This document shows positions 52,134 to 63,540 of a stretch of DNA of 64,000 nucleotides, piece by piece. Position 1 is the stretch's first letter. Every line of letters starts with the position of its first letter. The notes under the pieces are model-generated. The model was not told where the DNA came from. It searched no databases and worked only from the letters and a program-made list of their open reading frames with translations. Source of the stretch: Marinomonas posidonica IVIA-Po-181 (lineage in GTDB: Bacteria > Pseudomonadota > Gammaproteobacteria > Pseudomonadales > Marinomonadaceae); assembly GCF_000214215.1 (NCBI RefSeq), contig NC_015559.1, forward strand, positions 1,178,001 through 1,242,000, in the 5' to 3' direction. Both the position numbers and the translations under genes were made by a program.

Positions 52134-54752
52134 CTATTTGCTCTGGAAAATAAAGTCCGCATTCTCTAGTAGCTTTTTGCTCCATAACTCATAGGCTTTG
52201 GGCGCCAAATGCAGACGATCTCCTTCAAATAAGGTCTCTTTGATCAGGTTATTCTTATCCAGCAGCGTGGAGAACAAATCAACATATTGAGTGTTTGGAC
52301 GCGTTTGCGCTAAGCGTTCAATTTGTCGGTTGGTTTGCTCAATCACATCGCGCATTTTTTCACGGGTCGGACTGCATTTTATGCTAATCAGCGTGACCGG
52401 TGTGCCCGCCATATAGCGATCTACTTTCTGTAATAGCTCAATATAGAGTTCAATCACCCGATTACTGTCACAATGATTGCCGATGTCGTTGTCACCAGCG
52501 TAGATGACTAATGAACGCGGTTTGTGGGGCAATACAATGCGTTCAAAGTAATACAGGCAAGCTTCTAAGGTCGCGCCACCAAAGCCTAGGTTAATGCCAT
52601 CTTTGTCACGGAATTGCTCATCAAAGTCGTGCCACAATCGCATGGTAGACGACCCATAGAAGGCCACAGGCTGGTCTGCATATTCTTGATGAGACAGATG
52701 GAATTCCAGCTGACGTACGTCAGATTCAAATTCCACATCAATCTGGTTTAGACTCATGACATTGGAACGATAACCACTTTTTGCGCTGAAAATCGGATAC
52801 TGTCTAATTTCTTGCGACAATTCGACGGCTTCGTTTACATAACCTTTGTATTCCTGCTGATACTCTATCAAAAAAGCATCCAGTGCGGCTTTGTCGGTAT
52901 AGTCCACTCGGCTTGACAATTTAAAGGCGGGTTTGATGACCACAGTATAAATATTGTGGTCGGCGCGTTTGTCAAAGTTTGCCACAGCAATGGGTACTAT
53001 CCATGGCTCGTCCTCCCCCATGGAACCAGCAATTTCAAATGCATGAGGTAAGAAGGTCCCAGGAGAATGTTGGGTATTAAAGCTTTGCCCTTCTGGTGAA
53101 ATCATCAGCGGGAAGTTTTGTTTTAGGGTGGTTTGAGACGCCTGAATAAAGTCATCGTATTCTGGTGTCTCGCGGCTTAATCCTTCCCAGCTACTGATAA
53201 AAATATTGCCGAATTTTTCATAGAAGTTATCACGCCAAAATTCGCTGTCTTTACTACGACGAACAACCCGTTGGCCTGAAATGCCATACTCGTTATCAAT
53301 GACCATGGAGCTGATGAACTGAGCATCCATGGAAAAACGAAAGCCATTCGGCAATCGATTGGTTGCTGAGCCAAGTAAATGGTTGTAGATGAAGATAGAA
53401 CCGGCTTTTTTTGGAAGATTTTCCAGACCTTTGATCACGTAAGGTACTTGTTGGAAAGCCTGTTTGAAATACTCAGTCCCGAACCGTCTGGCGTCCAGAG
53501 CAGGGGTATCCATGGGTAAACTGTTAATGCCGTCATAGGCGGTCTGCAATTGACGATAGAAGGCATTCTCCCGTTGTAAATCTTTTAAGATGTCCAAACA
53601 CATGCCTGAGATGGTTCTTTCTAGGACACTGCCAAAATGCAGGCACTTGTACATGATGCCAAATGCTTCGTCCGTGGTAATGGCGCTTTTTAACAATTCG
53701 CTGACTTTGTAGAGCGGTGAACTGACGGGTAAAAGAGCGGCGTTTTGCTCAATAACATTGCTGACTGCAAGCACTTCATCGTTAGCGATTTGTGATAGAT
53801 AGCGCATACGAGCCGCTAGCAAATGTGCGCCCACTAGCCAGATTAAACGATACATGTACTTGACGGAAAACTTGATGTTGTCTTGAAACAGCGTCATTAA
53901 ATCATCTTGTTTGATGTATAGGATGCTGCTGTCTCTTGATGAAATGATGGAGGTACGATTTTTCAGTTGAGCGTTAGGGGTCGACCAAGCTAACACGGTT
54001 CCCGCCCTCGAAATAGAACGAGTGGTAATGATGTCGCCTGAATCGGTTTGATAGCTTACTACCACCTTACCCTTGATTAAAAAGTAGAGACCATCCGATG
54101 GTTGATCTTGCTGACACAGGATATCGCCTTGGTGAGCTAACAAGATGGTGGATTTTTTGGCTAAGGCATGGATATCCGCTTGGGTAAAGGTGTCACAAAA
54201 TGGTGCATAGCTAAGCAGTCCGATTGCGTCTTTTAGAGCATGGGTTTGTGTTTCTGCCTGAACCAACGGACGCGTTTCTTCAAATGACAGTGATTCATTG
54301 GAAAAGAAAGGGCGAGTCTGGTTTTGAATATTGGTTAATACTGGTAAAGATTCTTGATAGACAAATTGCAAGAAGGCATTGGCAAAAGGTAAATTGCTGT
54401 CCAATAGCTTTTGCAATTTGACTAATGGCCAAACCAAGAGTTTAGAGGATTTGGTGGCCGTAAAGGTCGTTGCATAACGAGAAGGGTGACGAAACGCAGA
54501 CCAGCCAATAGGGGATAATAGCTGGCTGATGGTGCCGACCTTGTAAGATTTTCCTGAGTCTTGTAATGGCACGGAAATGGATACTTCGCCCGATAATAGA
54601 AAATAGATATTTTGCCCAATTTCGAATTGTTTGGCTAAGACTTCACCGGCCTTTAAGCTTCTGATACTGGCCAGATCCGCAAGAGATGAATGCAATTCTG
54701 GGTCTAAATCGGCCATGAATGAAAAAGCACTTAACTGTTTTGTTACGTCCAT
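52134..54752 (-). CDS. Four-domain protein: two cNMP-binding-like domains, PlsC-like acyltransferase and SGNH hydrolase
   Basis: An 872-residue protein without signal peptide. Residues 15-125 and 188-295 resemble cyclic-nucleotide-binding beta barrels (GQNIYFLLSGEVSI; SDGLYFLIKGKVVVSYQ), though key phosphate-binding Glu/Arg residues are not evident. Residues 435-615 resemble a PlsC acyltransferase, with SIFIYNHLLGS and ISPEGQSFN; the usual HxxxxD is altered. Residues 695-865 are an SGNH hydrolase: AFYGSSTMRLW (block I), INLGFGGATLEA, YAGDNDI (block III) and DRLHLAP with His848 (block V). The combination suggests a lipid-modifying enzyme with sensory domains. I do not know a named family with this layout. 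Confidence 0.78.
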   Translation of the reverse strand: MDVTKQLSAFSFMADLDPELHSSLADLASIRSLKAGEVLAKQFEIGQNIYFLLSGEVSISVPLQDSGKSYKVGTISQLLSPIGWSAFRHPSRYATTFTATKSSKLLVWPLVKLQKLLDSNLPFANAFLQFVYQESLPVLTNIQNQTRPFFSNESLSFEETRPLVQAETQTHALKDAIGLLSYAPFCDTFTQADIHALAKKSTILLAHQGDILCQQDQPSDGLYFLIKGKVVVSYQTDSGDIITTRSISRAGTVLAWSTPNAQLKNRTSIISSRDSSILYIKQDDLMTLFQDNIKFSVKYMYRLIWLVGAHLLAARMRYLSQIANDEVLAVSNVIEQNAALLPVSSPLYKVSELLKSAITTDEAFGIMYKCLHFGSVLERTISGMCLDILKDLQRENAFYRQLQTAYDGINSLPMDTPALDARRFGTEYFKQAFQQVPYVIKGLENLPKKAGSIFIYNHLLGSATNRLPNGFRFSMDAQFISSMVIDNEYGISGQRVVRRSKDSEFWRDNFYEKFGNIFISSWEGLSRETPEYDDFIQASQTTLKQNFPLMISPEGQSFNTQHSPGTFLPHAFEIAGSMGEDEPWIVPIAVANFDKRADHNIYTVVIKPAFKLSSRVDYTDKAALDAFLIEYQQEYKGYVNEAVELSQEIRQYPIFSAKSGYRSNVMSLNQIDVEFESDVRQLEFHLSHQEYADQPVAFYGSSTMRLWHDFDEQFRDKDGINLGFGGATLEACLYYFERIVLPHKPRSLVIYAGDNDIGNHCDSNRVIELYIELLQKVDRYMAGTPVTLISIKCSPTREKMRDVIEQTNRQIERLAQTRPNTQYVDLFSTLLDKNNLIKETLFEGDRLHLAPKAYELWSKKLLENADFIFQSK

Positions 54753-54778
54753 TATTATTACCTCTAATCAGTATTGCC

Positions 54779-55399
54779 CTAATCAGGACGTTTAATCGTC
54801 ATGGTCTCGCCTAACAAGGCATAATCATTTCCACCCAGTCGCGCGAGTGGATTGAGCGACTTACTATTCACATAGGTGCGTTCGCCTTTTTGTTGAATGA
54901 GTTCGTCCTCAACGTATAGCTTTAGTATTTCCAGATACACGGCTTCAAAACGGGTTCCCGCTAAGCTATGAACGTCAAACAAACGGCAATGAAAGGCGAC
55001 TTTCGCTGCTTTTATACGAGGTAAGTTTGGCACAAACTCTGTCAGTTCGAGTCCAGTTTTAGAGATTTCAGATTCCCCGTAAGAAAGGCTGGCAGCACTT
55101 TCATTGACTTCCTCTATTAGTTCGCCACTGGGAATATGCAAAACACATTCCTTTTCGCGGAGTAAATTACGCTTGGTATCTTTTAAGATTTTCGGGTTCT
55201 TATTACCAATTGAGACCACCAGTAAAGCCGGATCAGATGAAAGAGATGTGAAGTAAGAAAACGGGGCAAGGTTAAAGGAACTGTCTTCATTCTTGGTCAT
55301 GATCCAAGCAATGGGTCTGGGTATCACAGTTTGAGTGATCAGGTGGTAACGTTCCGTGCCACTAAGTTGATCAAACGGATAATGCATAACGCTCCCCAA
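54779..55399 (-). CDS. Flavin reductase-like, FMN-binding split-barrel protein
   Basis: This protein of about 206 residues has the flavin reductase-like fold: the N-terminal RYHLITQTVIPRPIAWIMTK with LAPFSYFTSLSSDPALLVVS is the canonical FMN-binding segment, including the SSDP loop. It resembles the flavoredoxin branch. The start is either ATG 55399 or ATG 55387. The partner oxygenase or acceptor is unknown; its position next to the 872-residue gene on the same strand may mean co-transcription (26-base gap). Confidence 0.88.
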   Translation of the reverse strand: MGSVMHYPFDQLSGTERYHLITQTVIPRPIAWIMTKNEDSSFNLAPFSYFTSLSSDPALLVVSIGNKNPKILKDTKRNLLREKECVLHIPSGELIEEVNESAASLSYGESEISKTGLELTEFVPNLPRIKAAKVAFHCRLFDVHSLAGTRFEAVYLEILKLYVEDELIQQKGERTYVNSKSLNPLARLGGNDYALLGETMTIKRPD

Positions 55400-55541
55400 G
55401 AAGGTAAATAGTATTTTGTTAAATTACTACAAAACCCCTTTGCTTGTGAATCATTGCATAAAAACTTAACAAAAATCTTTATGGATTTACCCGTAGAGTG
55501 CGTCGAACTCGACGGGCTTTCTTATTGATTATAAAGGACAA

Positions 55542-56225
55542 TTAATACAGTTCAATCATACTGTTAAAAGCAATCACTACTCGATCTTTGTCGCCAAAGT
55601 AAGGTAGGGCGGAATGTTTTAAATAAGAAGGGAATAGCACAATTTGCCCTTCTATCGGCGTGAAATCCCACACGCCATGTTGACCTAAATACGCTGTGCC
55701 TGGATCGGCATAATGTTCGGCATTGATACGAGGATCATAAAAACGATTCACACCGCCCATGTTCGACTGAGAAGCGTCACCTGGATCGACATAATAGATG
55801 CCACACCAAGAGCAATTTGGATGTGAATGGGCGTCATGGTAACCGCCTTTGGTTGTAACGTGATACCAAGATTCAATAATATGAGCATCCGCTTGTGCGT
55901 CCTCTGGCCAATGGGCTTGGTTTAGCCCAGTGGCGACCTCTAATATTAACTCTTCAAGTTGGCGTTTAGTTTCCATCAAGGTGGCATCCTGCTGATCAAG
56001 GAAGTCCAACTGACTCTCGTGCAAAGCGTGTTTCGCAGAGGGCGCAACTAAGCTATCGATGGCGGTCTGTTGCTGTGCTTTTTGCTGATAAATCAGCGTC
56101 ATCAAGTCGTCTTTCAGAAATTCATGATCTGGCATTTGCGTAACAAACAGCGGCGTTGTCCAGACATCCAGTTGTTCGATGCTGTGTTCAGCGGGTTGGT
56201 CTATTGAAAGGTCAGCGAGGTTCAT
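55542..56225 (-). CDS. Putative 2-oxoglutarate/Fe(II) oxygenase (TIGR02466-like)
   Basis: A protein of about 227 residues. The metal-binding region is HDAHSHPNCSWCGIYYVDPG (near residue 138) with a distal His in FPSYLKHSALPYFG and the 2OG-binding Arg in DRVVIAFN, the double-stranded beta-helix order. The N-terminal region WTTPLFVTQMPDHEF also fits this family. The substrate is unknown. I use the ATG at 56225; an upstream ATG at 56264 has no clear ribosome site. Confidence 0.82.
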   Translation of the reverse strand: MNLADLSIDQPAEHSIEQLDVWTTPLFVTQMPDHEFLKDDLMTLIYQQKAQQQTAIDSLVAPSAKHALHESQLDFLDQQDATLMETKRQLEELILEVATGLNQAHWPEDAQADAHIIESWYHVTTKGGYHDAHSHPNCSWCGIYYVDPGDASQSNMGGVNRFYDPRINAEHYADPGTAYLGQHGVWDFTPIEGQIVLFPSYLKHSALPYFGDKDRVVIAFNSMIELY

Positions 56226-56361
56226 GGATTCGTATCTTATGCTTAGGTTAATGCTGGGCATCATATCAGGCTAACAAAATAAAGGAAGCAGCGGGCGTTC
56301 CATTATTCTGTGTCTTTTTATCATTATTATAGATTGCTCTACAGTTTGTGCGTTGTGCGGA

Positions 56362-57399
56362 TTAAAACTGAGGTGGTAAGTCCAATTCTGTCATGGTGGG
56401 TTTGTAACCGCAAAACATCATGACTAGGTTTCTGAGGCCGATTTCAAGGTCGGGACCATCCAATCCTTTGAGGCTTTTATCCATCAAAGCGAGGTAGTTT
56501 TGCATGTAGGGCAGGGTAACTTGATTGTGTCGAGACAGGGCACTTTCATAAAACGGAATGCGCTTGTCCCATATTCTTTGGTTCTGACACGCTTGGCGTA
56601 AACTGCTTGATGCCATGGCCTGTAATAAGCCAACCAAGGTGTTGGCTTCGCGGTTAATCAGCCAAAGAATAATGTTGCTTTCAATCCCCTCGGCTAATAA
56701 TTGATTAAGACAGTGTAAGGCCTCTTTGGTTTTTCCCATCAGCAGGCGATCACTCAAATCATAAATCGAGTAACGACTGCTGTCTGTCACCGAGTCGATG
56801 ACTTTTTCAGCATCGATTTTCGCACCCGTGCCATGCATCAAGGCAAGTTTTTCCAGCTCTTGCGATAAGGCTAAAAGGTTGCCTTCACCTCGTTCACAGA
56901 TGATGGCAGCCGCATCACGAGATAAAGATAAATCAATGGCTTGCGCTCTTTGTTGTACCCAAGCCGGTAGGCGATTGCCATCAATTGGCCAAATCTGCAC
57001 AAACACCCCTTGTGACTCAAGTTGGGTAAACCATTTGGCTTTTTGAGTGCGGGCATCTACTTTGGGCAAGGTCAGCAAAATGACATTGTCTTCGCTTAGG
57101 GATTGGCCCAATTGTGCTAACGCTTTACTGTGTTTTTCTGCCATTTTGTCGATTTGAATATCGAATAAACGACGAGAAGAAAATAGGGACAAACTTTGGC
57201 TTTCAACAATGACATCTTGCCAATCAAACTGAGCATCTGCGACAAACCTAAGACGCTCTTCAATTTGATGATGTTGAGCGGCTTTGTGAATGCTGTCAGC
57301 GGCTTCTTGGCACAGCAACACCTCGTCCCCTGAAATAATATAGATCGGGGCCAGGTTTTTGTGTACTTGAGCGGCAAGCTGATCGGCACGAACTTTCAT
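56362..57399 (-). CDS. holA: DNA polymerase III delta subunit
   Basis: HolA is the clamp-loader subunit that opens the beta clamp. The 345-residue protein has the usual start KVRADQLAAQVHKNLAPIYIISGDEVLL and the central RLFDIQIDKM and NVILLTLPKVDARTQKAKWF. Its C-terminal helical collar region is complete. It follows lptE by 24 bases, in the conserved leuS-lptE-holA order. Confidence 0.93.
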   Translation of the reverse strand: MKVRADQLAAQVHKNLAPIYIISGDEVLLCQEAADSIHKAAQHHQIEERLRFVADAQFDWQDVIVESQSLSLFSSRRLFDIQIDKMAEKHSKALAQLGQSLSEDNVILLTLPKVDARTQKAKWFTQLESQGVFVQIWPIDGNRLPAWVQQRAQAIDLSLSRDAAAIICERGEGNLLALSQELEKLALMHGTGAKIDAEKVIDSVTDSSRYSIYDLSDRLLMGKTKEALHCLNQLLAEGIESNIILWLINREANTLVGLLQAMASSSLRQACQNQRIWDKRIPFYESALSRHNQVTLPYMQNYLALMDKSLKGLDGPDLEIGLRNLVMMFCGYKPTMTELDLPPQF

Positions 57400-57423
57400 G
57401 GCGTTTGTATGCTGTCTCGCTGG

Positions 57424-57945
57424 TTACAGCGGAGCGTATCCTAGGTCGTACATAAGTTGTTTCGCCAGATCGGCATACATGTCTTTCATTTGCGCTTGGT
57501 TGTAAGACAATTTGGCACTTTCTTCCGCATCTTGGTTTACCAGGGTCTTATCGGTACTGATGTTACGAGGACCATATAAGGATTTTCCGTCTGCTTGGCG
57601 AATGAAATAGGCACCAGTAAGACGACGTTGGACTTGAGACACATCGTTGGAACTGTTGCGCGCTAATTCCGTGTCGGAGGTACTGAGTTTATTAACCTTT
57701 AATTCTAATGTGTCGGCATTGGCTTGAGAGGCCTCTATGATGCTGACACCCTGCTGAGAAAGGGCAAGACGTAACGCACGATCAAAATCATCTGAGCCAC
57801 TTTGGGAAGATAAGGTCAGTACTTTGAGTCTGTCTGGAATTTGCACGGACCCTACAAGACGAAAACCACAGGCCACTAGACTCATAGTAAAAAAGGCAAG
57901 TATAAAGAGACGAGTAGAGTGTTTGAAAGTGACTGTCATATCCAT
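57424..57945 (-). CDS. lptE: LPS-assembly lipoprotein LptE
   Basis: LptE plugs the LptD barrel that inserts LPS into the outer membrane. The 173-residue protein has a lipoprotein signal with lipobox LVAC (Cys26) followed by GFRLVGSVQIPDRLKVLTL, the typical LptE N-terminal strand. A Leu/Asp-rich C-terminus follows. The start at 57945 may be at ATG 57939. It is in the conserved leuS-lptE-holA order. Confidence 0.92.
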   Translation of the reverse strand: MDMTVTFKHSTRLFILAFFTMSLVACGFRLVGSVQIPDRLKVLTLSSQSGSDDFDRALRLALSQQGVSIIEASQANADTLELKVNKLSTSDTELARNSSNDVSQVQRRLTGAYFIRQADGKSLYGPRNISTDKTLVNQDAEESAKLSYNQAQMKDMYADLAKQLMYDLGYAPL

Positions 57946-57970
57946 GATCTCTGTGCGAGTTTAAAAAATA

Positions 57971-57991
57971 GGGATGGCCGTTGGCCATCCC
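57971..57991 (-). terminator. Intrinsic terminator between leuS and lptE
   Basis: On the minus strand GGGATGGCC-AAC-GGCCATCCC is a perfect 9-base stem followed by TATTTTTTAA. It lies between leuS and lptE and should reduce readthrough, so lptE-holA may depend on attenuation or a separate promoter. Confidence 0.82.
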
Positions 57992-58002
57992 AGATGCATT
58001 GC

Positions 58003-60498
<2,496 letters not shown>

Positions 60499-60626
60499 TT
60501 ATATGTGATTGTTCCGCATTATAACGACCTGGCTCAAGATTAGGGAGCAAAGGCCAACAGAGTCTGAAAATATCCGCTATTTTATAGAGATGGCGCTCTA
60601 ATTAGAAGGTGCATAGAGAAGGAGTT

Positions 60627-61052
60627 ATGAAATCTATGAAAAAAGATTCGCAAAAAAGCACTTCGGATTCCAATTTAGTCGAAGAGGCACGGAAAACCTT
60701 ACAAGGTGCGAAAGATTGGTTGTTGGAAGATATGGCGTTAATGTCCGCTTATTGGCACGACAAAATGGGCTACACAGAAGCTTGGGTGGATGCCAATTGG
60801 CATCTGGTGTTAGACGGTGGACACGAATTGGTCGAAGAGCTGGATGATAAGGAAGATGCGGCCTTACTTTGGCTTATTAACCACGTCAACAATAACCCAG
60901 TACCTCTAGAAGAGTGTCATGTGGCAGGAACTCAGGTAGAGGCTGGAGTCTACACTTGCATGGCTTGTGGTCACTTAAATGAGCTGACACAAGCGCAAGC
61001 ATTACCGGCATGTGAGATCTGTCATTATGGCTTGATGTCTTCTCACGACTAG
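60627..61052 (+). CDS. Zinc-ribbon-containing protein (DUF1451/YbeL-like)
   Basis: A protein of about 141 residues. It has an N-terminal helical region (EEARKTLQGAKDWLLEDMAL) and a C-terminal zinc-ribbon (YTCMACGHLNELTQAQALPACEICH, shown here in two parts). It resembles YbeL, whose gene lies near leuS in E. coli too. The role is unknown. AGAAGGAG lies before ATG 60627, which I prefer over the ATG at 60609. It converges with lnt. Confidence 0.85.
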   Translation: MKSMKKDSQKSTSDSNLVEEARKTLQGAKDWLLEDMALMSAYWHDKMGYTEAWVDANWHLVLDGGHELVEELDDKEDAALLWLINHVNNNPVPLEECHVAGTQVEAGVYTCMACGHLNELTQAQALPACEICHYGLMSSHD

Positions 61053-61060
61053 GCTTGTTC

Positions 61061-61094
61061 AGAGCAAAGTGATTATGCACTTTGCTCTTTTGCT
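61061..61094. terminator. Hairpin between the YbeL-like gene and lnt
   Basis: AGAGCAAAGTG (61061-61071) pairs with CACTTTGCTCT (61078-61088) and is followed by TTT. The stem overlaps the last codons of lnt. It can serve the rightward gene and stabilise or end the leftward one. Confidence 0.75.
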
Positions 61095-62662
61095 GTCTGA
61101 CGAACCGAACCGGTTTTGGGGAAAAGACTGTTGAGATAGCAAAACAGTGCCACTAGTGCCATTAAGGCTAGTGTTGGCCAAGCGCCCCATGTCACATAAG
61201 GTGTGCTGCCCGCAAAGGCTTTGGCGTTCGTGGTTAATGTGGTTTGTTGGAACTGCGGGGCCTGAGCGACAATCTCACCCTGTTCATTAATCACTGCAGT
61301 AATGCCTGTGTTGGTGCCCCGAATCACATAGCGGCCTGTCTCTTTGGCTCGAAACTGGGCAATTTGAAGGTGCTGCCAAGGGCCGAAAGACGTGCCAAAC
61401 CAGCCATCATTACTAATGGTGATCAACAGATCACTGTCACGTACCATCTCACGAACCTGCTCAGGGTAAACGATTTCATAGCAAATGAAAGGGGCGATAC
61501 CCCATTCACCCACTTGTAACACGGGTTGATTGTCATCGCCGGATTGAAAGTTGGACATGGGCATGCCGAAGATATCCAAAATAGGACCAATGTAATTGGC
61601 TAAGGGGAGATATTCACCAAAGGGTACCAGATGTTTTTTGTAGTAAAGGCCAAAGCCATCACCGGTTGCCCAAATGGCGTTGTAATAGTCTCTACCGCCT
61701 TTTAAGACGTCTGGAATGCCAGTAATCAGTGTGGTTTTGCTGTCAGCCAATTGCTGACTGAAATTCGCAAAATAGGGTTTGATTTGCGAATAAGCATAGG
61801 TCACAGCGGTTTCGGGCCAAACGATCAAATCACTGTCTAAATGCGCGAGTGTGGTTTGTTGATAATACTTCAATGAGCTGGACGCTGTTTGCGCTAACCA
61901 TTTTTCATCTTGTTTTACATTGCCTTGCACCAAGGTGGTTTTCAAGGTGCCGGTTTGCGTGACCCATTGGGTCGGGGAATAGTTCAAGTAGGCTGCGCCA
62001 CCCCAGCTCAAAACCACAACTGTCATTAGCATGATTTGATTACGCTGCTGTAACACTAAACCGGCAAGGGTTGTCGCGGTTAGTACCACGACAAAACTGG
62101 TGAGCCAAATGCCGCCAATCGGTAACAGCTCAAAAAGCCAAGTATTTTCAACCGCGTAGCCGGGGAGTAGCCAAGGGAAGCCAGTAAATAAGACACTTCG
62201 ACCTAGTTCGGCTAACAACAGGCTGAACATTACCCAAAAGGTGGCTGGCAGTGCTTTGACGCTATTTTGTAAGCGCCATCCTAACCAAGCTGAAAAGGAC
62301 CAAAAGACACTTAAAACGGCGATAAAACAGAAGGTGATCAAGGCGGCAATCAGATCGCCGACTTGGCCGTATTCAGCAATGCTGACAAATACCCACGACA
62401 CACTAGAGGCAAATACCCCAAAGGCAACTGACGTGCCTCGCCATAATGCGATTTTGGCGGTTGGACTGGTAATGACCAAGATGGCGTAGAAAAATAGACT
62501 AATAAAATAGCCAGGCCAAAAATGGAAAGGGGCAAAGCTAGTGACACCAATTGCACCGGCGATCACGCCAATGAGCAGGGCGGCTGATAGAGGTAAATTT
62601 GAGAAAAAGCGAGGAATTCGCCCCGCCATTATATCGGTTGAATCGGGGCGAATGTCTGACAT
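61073..62662 (-). CDS. lnt: Apolipoprotein N-acyltransferase
   Basis: Lnt adds the third acyl chain to lipoproteins in the inner membrane. The 529-residue protein has N-terminal helices (about 1-230) and a nitrilase-like catalytic domain with the triad Glu in LIVWPETAVTYAYS, Lys in YYKKHLVPFGEYLPL and Cys in FICYEIVYPEQVR. Its order after corC on the same strand, with two bases between, is conserved (ybeY-corC-lnt). Confidence 0.96.
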   Translation of the reverse strand: MSDIRPDSTDIMAGRIPRFFSNLPLSAALLIGVIAGAIGVTSFAPFHFWPGYFISLFFYAILVITSPTAKIALWRGTSVAFGVFASSVSWVFVSIAEYGQVGDLIAALITFCFIAVLSVFWSFSAWLGWRLQNSVKALPATFWVMFSLLLAELGRSVLFTGFPWLLPGYAVENTWLFELLPIGGIWLTSFVVVLTATTLAGLVLQQRNQIMLMTVVVLSWGGAAYLNYSPTQWVTQTGTLKTTLVQGNVKQDEKWLAQTASSSLKYYQQTTLAHLDSDLIVWPETAVTYAYSQIKPYFANFSQQLADSKTTLITGIPDVLKGGRDYYNAIWATGDGFGLYYKKHLVPFGEYLPLANYIGPILDIFGMPMSNFQSGDDNQPVLQVGEWGIAPFICYEIVYPEQVREMVRDSDLLITISNDGWFGTSFGPWQHLQIAQFRAKETGRYVIRGTNTGITAVINEQGEIVAQAPQFQQTTLTTNAKAFAGSTPYVTWGAWPTLALMALVALFCYLNSLFPKTGSVRQTAKEQSA

Positions 62663-62663
62663 C

Positions 62664-63533
62664 TTAGTCTATCATCTCTTCGGTAACGGATTTTGATACT
62701 TGGATGGTTTTCACGCGACGACCGTCGGATTTCACCACTCGAAAATCGAAGTGGTCAAAACTGATGGTTTCATCACGTTGCGGTACATGACCGAATTGTT
62801 GCACGAGAATGCCACCAACGGTGTCAAATTCTTCTTCGTTAAGCTCGGCTTTGAAAAACTCGTTAAAGTCCTCAATGGTGCACAGTGCTGGCACCAAATA
62901 CACCCCTGCTTCACTGGTGACTTGGATACCTTCATGTTCGAGTTTGTCGGTTTCGTCTTCGATCTCGCCAACAATTTGCTCTAACACATCTTCAATGGTC
63001 ACTAATCCAGACACACTGCCGTATTCATCAAGCACCAGCGCCATGTGGTAGCGCTTGGTTCGAAAGTCGTTAAGCAAGACATTTAAACGCTTACTTTCCG
63101 GAATAAAGTTGGCAGGACGCAAACGCGCTAAAATGTCTTCGTTGGTGATGTCGCCGTCTTTGAACAGTAGTGGTAATAGGTCTTTGGCGAGCAAAACCCC
63201 TAAAATTTCGTCCGAATCTTCACCCACCACAGGGAAGCGTGAGTGAGAAGAATCAATGACTTTGCGAAGCGACGTTTTGGGGTCGTCTTCAGATTTGATG
63301 ACCACCATTTGCGACGGTGGAATCATGATGTCTCGAGCCTGTACTTCAGACACTTCTAAAGCGCCTTCGACAATGGTGAAGGCATCGCGGTCTATGACGT
63401 CAGACTGCACAGCGGTTTCCAGAAGTTGAATGATGTCAGTGCGGCTGCGTGGTTCATCATTAAAGGCTTGAAGGAAACGCTCAAACCAGGATTTATGTTG
63501 ATCGTTGTGTAAGCTCGATCGGTCATCGCTCAT
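62664..63533 (-). CDS. corC: CNNM/CorC-type magnesium and cobalt efflux protein
   Basis: This 289-residue cytoplasmic protein has two CBS domains (about 65-180, with ARDIMIPPSQMVVIKSED) and a C-terminal CorC/HlyC domain (about 205-289, with FDTVGGILVQQFGHVPQRDE). It acts with CorA-type or related transporters in Mg/Co efflux, and it neighbours ybeY and lnt in many genomes. Its seven-base gap from ybeY suggests one operon. Confidence 0.94.
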   Translation of the reverse strand: MSDDRSSLHNDQHKSWFERFLQAFNDEPRSRTDIIQLLETAVQSDVIDRDAFTIVEGALEVSEVQARDIMIPPSQMVVIKSEDDPKTSLRKVIDSSHSRFPVVGEDSDEILGVLLAKDLLPLLFKDGDITNEDILARLRPANFIPESKRLNVLLNDFRTKRYHMALVLDEYGSVSGLVTIEDVLEQIVGEIEDETDKLEHEGIQVTSEAGVYLVPALCTIEDFNEFFKAELNEEEFDTVGGILVQQFGHVPQRDETISFDHFDFRVVKSDGRRVKTIQVSKSVTEEMID

Positions 63534-63540
63534 TAGGGGA

